The position numbers and the translations under genes were made by a program. Shown here piece by piece: positions 41,446 to 47,263 of a DNA stretch of 47,263 nucleotides; positions within the stretch are counted from its first letter, which is position 1; the number at the start of each line of letters is the position of its first letter. The DNA comes from Acidimicrobiia bacterium (GTDB lineage Bacteria; Actinomycetota; Acidimicrobiia; Acidimicrobiales; Aldehydirespiratoraceae): positions 1 through 47,263 of the forward strand of contig QIIW01000057.1 of the NCBI GenBank assembly GCA_003231645.1. Reading direction: 5' to 3'. A model generated the notes under the pieces. That model was not told where the DNA came from, did no database searches, and saw only the letters and a list, made by a program, of their open reading frames with translations.

Positions 41446-43002
41446 CAGCCGCGATACTACGGTCTCTTGGCCGGAGCGCTGGCCGCCTCTGCTTCGTTGG
41501 CCTTCGGTGAGCTGGTGGCCGGCGTATCCGGAACCATCCCCGGGCTCGTTCTGGCGGTGGGTGAGTGGATCGTCGACATCACGCCCGGCGATGTCGCCGC
41601 CCGCGGCATAGATACCGCCGGCACCGCCGACAAACCGATCCTCCTCTGGGGCATATCGATCGTGTCGATCCTCATCGGAGCATTGCTGGGCGAGGCGAGC
41701 GAGCGGCACGGCCGGGCCATCGGGTTCGCCGGCTTCGCCGTGTTCGGGATCTTCGGAGGGTTCGCAGTGGCCCGCAACCCGGTCTCCCCCGCCGCCGCTG
41801 GTTGGTTCTGGACGCTCGTCGCCACTGCGGTCGGCGGCGGAGTGCTGGCCTTCCTGCTCGACCGCCTCCACCGACCTACCCGACTCCACACTTCCTTCGA
41901 GAACCCCACCGACCCTGGGACGACCCGTCGGGCCTTCCTCGCGTGGTCGGCCGGTGCTGGAGCAGCCGCAGTCGCCACCGCCGGAGTGGGCAGGAGGATC
42001 AACGCCACGTCGGCGGCCGAGACAGCACGCGATGCGATCACTCTCCCGTCTGCACCGGCCTCGGGGGCTAGGGCCACCACTGTGCCGGCAACCATCGGTG
42101 AGCTGGTCGATGCATCCGTGGGTCTGTCGCCCTACATCACTCCCAACACCGACTTCTACCGAATCGACACCGCCCTCTCGACTCCGAAGGTCGATCCGGC
42201 CAACTGGAAACTTTCGTTCACCGGCCTGGTCGACAACCCTTACGAGCTCACCTACGACGACATACTCGCCATGGATCTCGAGGACCACACGATCACTCTG
42301 TCGTGTGTGTCCAACAAGGTCGGCGGCAACCTCGTCGGTAACGCCACCTGGACCGGCGTGCCGCTCGATGCACTACTCGATCGGGCCGGAGTGCAGGACG
42401 GTGCCGGTCAGGTCATCGGCCGGAGTCGCGACGACTGGACCGCCGGATTTCCGACACAGGTGATTGGCGACGGTCGCAACGCCTTGCTCGCGGTCGGTAT
42501 GAACGGTGAGCCGCTACCGATCAGCCACGGCTTCCCGGCGCGGCTCGTGGTGGCGGGCCTCTACGGCTACGTGTCGGCCGTGAAGTGGATCGAAGAGATC
42601 AACCTCACCTCATGGGATGGATTCGACGGCTTCTGGATACCACGAGGCTGGTCGAAGTTGGGCCCCATGAAGACCATGTCGAGAATCGACGTGCCCAAAC
42701 GCAACGCCGGGGTCCGAGCCGGTATCACGCCGGTGGCGGGTGTCGCGTGGGCCCCCAACCGCGGGATCTCCAAGGTCGAGATCTCCGTCGACGAGGGCCC
42801 GTGGACCGAATGCAACCTCGGCGAGGTGACCACCGATGAGTCGTGGGTGCAGTGGCACACCACATGGGATGCCCCGCCCGGGCGCCACACCATCTCGGTC
42901 CGGTCATACGACGGCATCGGAGAACTCCAGCCACTCGGCCCGGCCGACCCCCGCCCCGACGGAGCCGAGGGCCGCCACACCATCCGCGTCGACGTGGCAT
43001 AG
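41416..43002 (+). CDS. Membrane-anchored molybdopterin-dependent oxidoreductase (sulfite oxidase fold)
   Basis: 528 residues, ATG 41416 with AGGAGA 5 nt upstream. The N-terminal ~150 residues hold four membrane helices. An internal twin-arginine-like motif follows ('TTRRAFLAWSAGAGAAAVA', residues 169-187). The rest is the sulfite-oxidase-type Moco domain: 'PNTDFYRIDTALSTP', 'WKLSFTGLVDNPYELTYDDI', Moco Cys297 in 'TLSCVSNKVGG', and a C-terminal Ig-like dimer domain ('VAWAPNRGISKVEISVDEGPW'). Related actinobacterial proteins share this layout; the substrate is unknown. Confidence 0.9.
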   Translation: MESADGSDTHQPRYYGLLAGALAASASLAFGELVAGVSGTIPGLVLAVGEWIVDITPGDVAARGIDTAGTADKPILLWGISIVSILIGALLGEASERHGRAIGFAGFAVFGIFGGFAVARNPVSPAAAGWFWTLVATAVGGGVLAFLLDRLHRPTRLHTSFENPTDPGTTRRAFLAWSAGAGAAAVATAGVGRRINATSAAETARDAITLPSAPASGARATTVPATIGELVDASVGLSPYITPNTDFYRIDTALSTPKVDPANWKLSFTGLVDNPYELTYDDILAMDLEDHTITLSCVSNKVGGNLVGNATWTGVPLDALLDRAGVQDGAGQVIGRSRDDWTAGFPTQVIGDGRNALLAVGMNGEPLPISHGFPARLVVAGLYGYVSAVKWIEEINLTSWDGFDGFWIPRGWSKLGPMKTMSRIDVPKRNAGVRAGITPVAGVAWAPNRGISKVEISVDEGPWTECNLGEVTTDESWVQWHTTWDAPPGRHTISVRSYDGIGELQPLGPADPRPDGAEGRHTIRVDVA

Positions 43003-43102
43003 ATGACGACGCGGGCCGTTCCTCGCGCCTCCAACGCCCGATTTCGGCTTCTCTCACCATCCGCCGATGGCACAGGTCCACGATTTATCGTTCGGAACAG
43101 AC

Positions 43103-44395
43103 ATGACGGACAGACGCCGTACCTACGTCCTCGACACATCGGTCCTGCTAAGCGATCCAACTGCGCTCCGCCGATTCGAGGAACACGAATTGGTTCTTCC
43201 GCTGGTGGTGCTCACCGAATTGGAAGCCAAGCGTCATCACCCCGAGTTGGGGTGGGCGGCGCGCAGCGCCCTTCGGGCGTTGGAGGGGTTGAGGGAACGC
43301 CACGGTTCGCTGCTGTCGGCACTTCCCGTCAACGAATCCGGTGGCACCCTGCGCGTCGAGATCAATCACACCACGACATCCGATCTTCCGGCCGCGCTGC
43401 GCTACGACTCCAGCGACCACCGCATCCTCACCGTCGCCCACAATCTCAGTGTCGAAGGGGCCGATGTCGTTCTGGTGTCGAAAGACCTTCCCCTGCGACT
43501 CAAGGCGGGTGTGCTCGGAATCGACGCCGTCGAGTTCCGCGACACCGAGGTGACCGACCACTCCTGGACCGGATTCACCGACCTCATGGTCGACGGATCG
43601 GTGGTGGACGAACTGTACAAATTCAACACCGTCGACCTGGCCGAGACCCGTGACCTGCCGGTCAACACCGGGGTGTCGCTGGTGGCCGGCTCGCAGTCGG
43701 GGCTCGGTCGCGTTCGGGCCGACAAGTGTGTGCACCGCATCATCGACCGCCCCGTCTTCGATGTGCGGGCCCGATCCCGCGAACAACACATTGCGTTCGA
43801 CCTCCTCACCGACGAGTCGATCGGAATCGTGTCCCTCGGTGGCCGTGCCGGTACCGGCAAGAGTGTGCTCGCGCTGGCGGCCGCCCTCGATTCGGTGCTC
43901 GAGAAGCAGATCCACTCCAAGGTCCTCGTGTTCCGTCCGCTCTACGCGGTCGGTGGCCAGGAACTTGGCTACCTGCCCGGCAGCGAGAACGAGAAGATGT
44001 CGCCATGGGCCGCCGCCGTCACCGATGCCCTCGAGTCGATCGCCGGGCCCGCGGTCATCGACGAGGTGATTCGGCGCCGGCTGCTCGAGGTGCTGCCCCT
44101 CACCCACATTCGTGGTCGGTCGATAACCGACGCCTTCATCATCATCGACGAGGCACAGAATCTCGAGCGCAACGTCCTGCTCACCGCGCTCACCCGCATC
44201 GGCGCCAACAGCAAGGTGGTGCTCACCCACGACGTCGCCCAGCGCGACAATCTGCGGGTCGGGCGCCACGACGGAATCGGAGCGGTGATCGACCACCTGC
44301 GCGGCCATCCGCTGTTCGGGCACATAACTCTCAATCGGTCGGAGCGAAGCCGGGTCGCCGCACTCGTGGCCGGCCTTCTCGACGGCCGAGGTTGA
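43103..44395 (+). CDS. PIN-PhoH fusion ATPase/RNase
   Basis: 430 residues from the ATG at 43103 (the frame opens at 43067). N-terminal PIN domain with acidic residues in '[12 protein letters not shown]', '[10 protein letters not shown]' and '[11 protein letters not shown]'. C-terminal PhoH ATPase: Walker A '[13 protein letters not shown]', '[24 protein letters not shown]' (in parts) and Walker B '[14 protein letters not shown]'. In mycobacteria such PhoH2 proteins unwind and cleave RNA and can act as toxins; no antitoxin-like ORF is seen directly upstream here. Confidence 0.92.
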   Translation: MTDRRRTYVLDTSVLLSDPTALRRFEEHELVLPLVVLTELEAKRHHPELGWAARSALRALEGLRERHGSLLSALPVNESGGTLRVEINHTTTSDLPAALRYDSSDHRILTVAHNLSVEGADVVLVSKDLPLRLKAGVLGIDAVEFRDTEVTDHSWTGFTDLMVDGSVVDELYKFNTVDLAETRDLPVNTGVSLVAGSQSGLGRVRADKCVHRIIDRPVFDVRARSREQHIAFDLLTDESIGIVSLGGRAGTGKSVLALAAALDSVLEKQIHSKVLVFRPLYAVGGQELGYLPGSENEKMSPWAAAVTDALESIAGPAVIDEVIRRRLLEVLPLTHIRGRSITDAFIIIDEAQNLERNVLLTALTRIGANSKVVLTHDVAQRDNLRVGRHDGIGAVIDHLRGHPLFGHITLNRSERSRVAALVAGLLDGRG

Positions 44396-44425
44396 TCGCC
44401 CTATCGACCTGCTACCGGGCGATCA
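44393..44425. terminator. Bidirectional terminator overlapping both stop codons
   Basis: A perfect 9-bp inverted repeat TGATCGCCC/GGGCGATCA with a 15-nt loop. Its left arm contains the phoH TGA and its right arm the stop of the convergent SnoaL-like gene. Confidence 0.6.
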
Positions 44426-44881
44426 GTGGGCGTCGCCGGCCGCCATGGCCTCGAGCATGGCCTTCATCCGCGTGTGCACTGCTTCCATGGCCTGCTTGGG
44501 CCTCACCATGACCTTGAACTCGGTGATCATGCCCTGGTCGTCGCAGGTGATCATGTCGACTCCGTTGACGGTGATGTCGCCCACGGTGGTCTCGAACTCG
44601 AGCACCGCATGGTTGCCGTCAAGAATCTGCTTCACATAGTGGAACTTGCCGTTTCCCGTCTCGGCCGACCCGCCGGACCCGGAACCCGACGGCGAAGTCG
44701 TGTCACCGGGCAGAACCTGCGATGCCGCAGAAAGGTAGAGCTTGGTGATCTCCCGGCCTCGTTGAGGGGTGAACACGACCGGAGACAGGAAGATCACGTC
44801 GGGGTGCAGCAGCGCATCGAGTCCACCGGGTAGCTCACCTCGGAGGTACCGATGCCAACGTTGGATCACTTGCTCGATCAT
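44423..44881 (-). CDS. SnoaL/NTF2-like protein
   Basis: 152 residues from the ATG at 44881 (AGGAG-ACAAGG upstream); the open frame extends upstream to 45055 without coding character. A small alpha+beta cone: 'WHRYLRGELPGGLDALLHPDVIFLSPVVF' (in parts), 'GNHAVLEFETTVGDITVNGVDMITCDD' and 'VMVRPKQAMEAV' match the SnoaL/ketosteroid-isomerase-like fold. A Ser/Gly-rich loop (about 83-94) is inserted. Usually a small-molecule binding or isomerase protein; function unknown. Confidence 0.75.
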   Translation of the reverse strand: MIEQVIQRWHRYLRGELPGGLDALLHPDVIFLSPVVFTPQRGREITKLYLSAASQVLPGDTTSPSGSGSGGSAETGNGKFHYVKQILDGNHAVLEFETTVGDITVNGVDMITCDDQGMITEFKVMVRPKQAMEAVHTRMKAMLEAMAAGDAH

Positions 44882-44997
44882 CCTTGTCTCCTCGGTCCGA
44901 GTCGGTCTGCACAACGTAGTGGGGCCCACCGGACCGCCCTCAACCCGTTCGATGCCGACCTTCACGCGGGCGTCGGTGTTGGGGATACGGTGCCCGG

Positions 44998-45504
44998 ATG
45001 AGCGAAGAGCGCGAGGTCCTCGACTGGGCCACCTACGGCACTGCAGTCCGATCACTCTCCCAGACGGTCGCCGACGACGGCTACCGCCCCGAGATGATCC
45101 TCTCGATCGCCAGAGGCGGACTGTTCGTCGCCGGTTCGATGGGATACGCCCTGTCGGTAAAGAACATCTACGTGATGAACGTCGAGTACTACACCGGCGT
45201 CGACGAGCGCCTGCCGGTGCCGGTGATGTTGCCGCCCTACGTCGACTTCGTGGAACTCGACGACGCCAAGGTCCTGATCGTTGACGATGTCGCCGACACC
45301 GGTCACACCCTCAAGATGGTCGACGACTTCACCTCCGAGCGCGTTGGTGAGGTCCGTACCGCCGTGCTCTACGAGAAGTCCCACTCGCTGGTCAAATGCG
45401 ACTACGTATGGAAGCGAACCGACCAGTGGATCAACTTCCCGTGGTCGACCGAAGCGCCCGTGGTCAATGCCGAAGACGCTCGCCATCGCGTGCTCGATGC
45501 CTGA
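44998..45504 (+). CDS. Purine-type phosphoribosyltransferase
   Basis: 168 residues. The PRPP loop 'KVLIVDDVADTGHTLKMV' is complete. 'ILSIARGGLFVAGSMGYAL' is the N-terminal loop and 'WINFPWSTEAPV' the C-terminal base-binding part, resembling xanthine/hypoxanthine-guanine phosphoribosyltransferases (Gpt-like). TACGGT lies 6 nt before the ATG, so probably leaderless. It abuts the convergent remains of a nucleoside-type ABC importer, fitting purine salvage. Confidence 0.85.
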   Translation: MSEEREVLDWATYGTAVRSLSQTVADDGYRPEMILSIARGGLFVAGSMGYALSVKNIYVMNVEYYTGVDERLPVPVMLPPYVDFVELDDAKVLIVDDVADTGHTLKMVDDFTSERVGEVRTAVLYEKSHSLVKCDYVWKRTDQWINFPWSTEAPVVNAEDARHRVLDA

Positions 45505-46455
45505 TCAGCGCTCCTCACGGCGGTAGGCGATGCCGAGTCCGGCCGGAGCCGGTGGCGGTTGGCTACGCGCCCGGTAGGAGATCAGGATCAACACGGCCAC
45601 AGTGAGGATGTAGGGCAGCATCGAGAGCAGGATCGGCGAGAAGCCGATGCCGCATGGCTACAGCCTCAGCCTCAGCCTCAGCCTCAGCCTTAGCGCGATG
45701 GTGAAACCGAACAACAGCGCTCCGAGTGCCACTCGACCCGGCCTCCACGCGCCGAAGATCACGAGGGCCACGGCAATCCAGCCGCGGCCGGCGACCACGC
45801 CCTCGCTCCAGTGGCCCACCAAGTCGAGCGAGAGGTAGGCCCCCGAGAATCCGGCCATGGCCCCACCGACCACCACCGCCGACATGCGTATCGCGGCAAC
45901 ACCGTGACCGGCTGCGTCGGCGGTCGAGGCACTCTCGCCGACCGCGCGAAGACCCAGACCGATACTGCTGCGAGACATACCAGCCAGGTGGCGACACCCA
46001 ACAAAACGGCCACATAGGACACCGGCGAGGCCGAGAAGATCGTCTCACAGACCCACGGAATCTCGGAGACACCGGGAATGTGGATGTTGGTGAACAGGAC
46101 CCGTCGAGCATCGTCGGTGTAACCGGCTCCGAGGAAGTCGGCCAGACCCGGGCCGAGGATGGTGAGAGCCGGCCCGCTCACCACCTGGTCGGCCCCGAGC
46201 GCCACCGAGGTGACCGCGTGGAGCAGAGCGAGGAGTCCGGCCGCGAGGCCGCCGACCGGGAACCCGATCCACGGGCTGCCGGTGGCGACCGCTGCCACGT
46301 ATCCGGCCATGGCACCTATGGCCATCATCCCCTCGACTCCGAGGTTGAGCACCCCGGCCCGCTCGAAAATGGTCTCACCGAGAGCAGCGAGGTGGACAAG
46401 GGTGGCGAACTGGACGGTGGCGACGACGAGACCGATCGCGGCGGCCTCGGTGATG
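45505..46455 (-). pseudogene. BMP-type nucleoside/sugar ABC permease 2, broken
   Basis: The upstream part reads 'LAALGETIFERAGVLNLGVEG', 'MMAIGAMAGYVAAVATGSPW' (YufQ-like inner-membrane permease). After 'LLGVATWLV' near 45980 the frame shifts to 'SSIGLGLRAVGESASTADAAG'. At 45660-45658 an in-frame TAG interrupts it directly after an Arg-Leu repeat. Reading on in the same frame gives the normal C-terminus 'GIGFSPILLSMLPYILTVAV' ... 'APAGLGIAYRREER', stop 45505. A single C-to-T change (CAG to TAG) explains the nonsense codon. The N-terminus is fused to permease 1. Confidence 0.8.
45661..45690. repeat. Hexanucleotide tandem repeat (CAGCCT)x5
   Basis: Five perfect copies on the plus strand; on the minus strand AGGCTG x5 encodes alternating Arg-Leu inside the permease remnant and abuts the in-frame TAG. 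A hexamer keeps the frame, so it marks slippage in a decaying gene rather than an on/off switch. Confidence 0.85.
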
Positions 46456-46860
46456 ACGAGAGCGCCCGACAGGAGCATCACGCCGACGATCTTGGATCGC
46501 ATCGAGATGCCCACGTATGTCGCCGTCCTGGCCGATGAACCCGCGATACGGAGTTCGTAACCCCAGACGCTGCGGTTCATGTACCACGCAAGAAACAGAA
46601 CCACGGCCAATGCGATCAGGACCCCGAGGTGGGCCCGCTGCCAGATCTGCCCAGCTCGGCCTGATCGGGCCGGGCGGTCACCCGCGGGAACCCGAAGCCT
46701 TCCTTGTCCTTCCACACGCCGTTCTGGAGATAGCGAATGAGTCGCAACCCACCTCGTTGAGCGTCAGGGTCGTGATGATCTCGCTCACCCCGATCTCGGC
46801 GCGGGCGAGGCCGGGGCCGAGGGCCCAGATGGCACCGCCGATCGCCGCCGCTATGAGCAT
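46456..46860 (-). pseudogene. BMP-type ABC permease 1, internal fragment with frameshifts
   Basis: Pieces in three frames add up to the middle of a YufP-like permease: 'MLIAAAIGGAIWALGPGLAR' 'AEIGVSEIITTLTLNEV', then (shift near 46745) 'RYLQNGVWKDKEGFGFPRVT', then (shift near 46660) 'AHLGVLIALAVVLFLAWYMN' and 'WGYELRIAGSSARTATYVGI'. The sequence stops after 'GVMLLSGAL' and runs straight into permease 2, so the last ~130 residues are missing; the N-terminal ~100 are missing as well. Confidence 0.75.
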
Positions 46861-47263
46861 GGCGATCACATCAGCACCTGCGTCGATGAGTGCCTTGGCG
46901 GCATCACCCTCGACGGCGGGATCGAACCAGGTCGAGGTCCAGTTGACCTGGACCTTCACGTCGGGGTTGGTCACTTGGGCCCCGACGTGAAGGCATTGAT
47001 GCCTCGGATGACCTCGGGGATCGGGAAGGCGGCCACGTGGCCGATCGTGTTGGTCTTGGTGGTGGCACCGGCGATCATGCCGGACAGATAGCGAGGCCGG
47101 CAGACACGCCCGAAGTAGTCGGTGAAGTTCTTGCCGTTGCTCTTGAAGCCGGTGGCGTGGTCAAAGACCACGTTGGGGAATTCGCCGGCCAGACGCTCCA
47201 TGTAGCCGAACGACGTGGCGAAGATGATGTCGGTGCCCTGAGCGATGAAGTCTCGCACGGCCT
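46861..47263 (-). pseudogene. BMP-family substrate-binding protein, broken fragment
   Basis: The minus strand from the right edge reads 'FIAQGTDIIFATSFGYMERLAGEFPNVVFDHATG' (in parts) and 'YLSGMIAGATTKTNTIGHVAAFPIPEVIRGINAFT', typical of the basic-membrane-protein family (nucleoside or sugar receptors). A one-base deletion near 46985 shifts the frame; the next frame gives 'NPDVKVQVNWTSTWFDPAVEG' and 'DAAKALIDAGADVIA', and then the permease 1 fragment follows with no gap. The C-terminal lobe and the ATPase gene that normally follows are absent. Confidence 0.78.

Noticed and set aside
40429..42288. Long N-terminal extension of the nucleotidyltransferase to 42288
   Set aside because: The part beyond 41445 is antisense to the molybdopterin oxidoreductase and has no nucleotidyltransferase features.
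43003..43102. PhoAT-like antitoxin ORF upstream of phoH
   Set aside because: Only ~100 bp are available and no start-stop frame with coding character or RBS was found.
45661..45690. Hexamer repeat as a phase-variation switch
   Set aside because: A six-base unit does not change the reading frame, and the gene is already broken by other lesions.
1..47263. CRISPR arrays, rRNA genes, complete insertion sequences
   Set aside because: No regularly spaced repeats, no rRNA-like sequence and no transposase motifs were seen on either strand; the only repeats are those listed.

Overview
The window is high-GC DNA from an actinobacterium, most likely of the class Acidimicrobiia. Supporting signs are the strongly GC-biased third codon positions, many GTG starts, actinobacterial leaderless starts (a TANNNT -10 box 6-8 nt before the start codon), a mycobacterial-type SerC, Thr-rich lipoprotein linkers and S-layer-like repeats with Cys pairs. 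The class assignment is inference from gene content; no 16S gene is present.

Layout. 1-250: the first codons of a probable tyrosine integrase lie just downstream of a tRNA-Glu gene, so the window starts at the edge of an integrated element. 319-4531: GH43-like lipoprotein, GlxA/AraC-type regulator, large AidB-like acyl-CoA dehydrogenase and tRNA-Gln. 4607-11616: a long minus-strand operon leuB-ilvE-cimA-(hypothetical)-(RDD)-gltX-(DUF218), preceded by a leaderless 10-residue leader peptide containing Leu-Val-Ile and by an intrinsic terminator, i.e. a branched-chain amino-acid attenuator. 11677-16738: greA, an alpha/beta hydrolase, then a tandemly duplicated and partly decayed cupredoxin lipoprotein locus, a NosD-like beta-helix lipoprotein and a di-haem cytochrome. 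16744-19980: small ORFs, then an IclR-type regulator divergent from leuCD around a perfect palindrome. CimA, LeuCD, LeuB and IlvE together can make 2-oxobutyrate from pyruvate (threonine-independent isoleucine route) and transaminate the products; no leuA is in the window.

19982-36337: methyltransferase, beta-propeller lipoprotein, serA, an SLH-like TIM-barrel protein, S9 peptidase, class I aminotransferase, serC, DUF5658 protein, an isolated Flp pilin, acyl-CoA dehydrogenase, amidase and rsgA.

36404-41445 is the most unusual region: a compact RiPP-like cluster. It has a PqqD/RRE protein, a two-gene ABC exporter, an HPr-kinase-like protein, an S24/S26-type peptidase, two tandem 34-residue precursor-like peptides sharing a YxxPx(I/V) leader motif and a W-G-S-P core motif (each with its own RBS and terminator), and a lasso-cluster-type nucleotidyltransferase. 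The lasso cyclase and the transglutaminase-like protease are absent.

41416-47263: membrane-anchored molybdopterin oxidoreductase, PIN-PhoH ATPase, SnoaL-like protein, phosphoribosyltransferase, and a decayed BMP-type nucleoside/sugar ABC importer with frameshifts, a nonsense codon, fused gene fragments and no ATPase gene.
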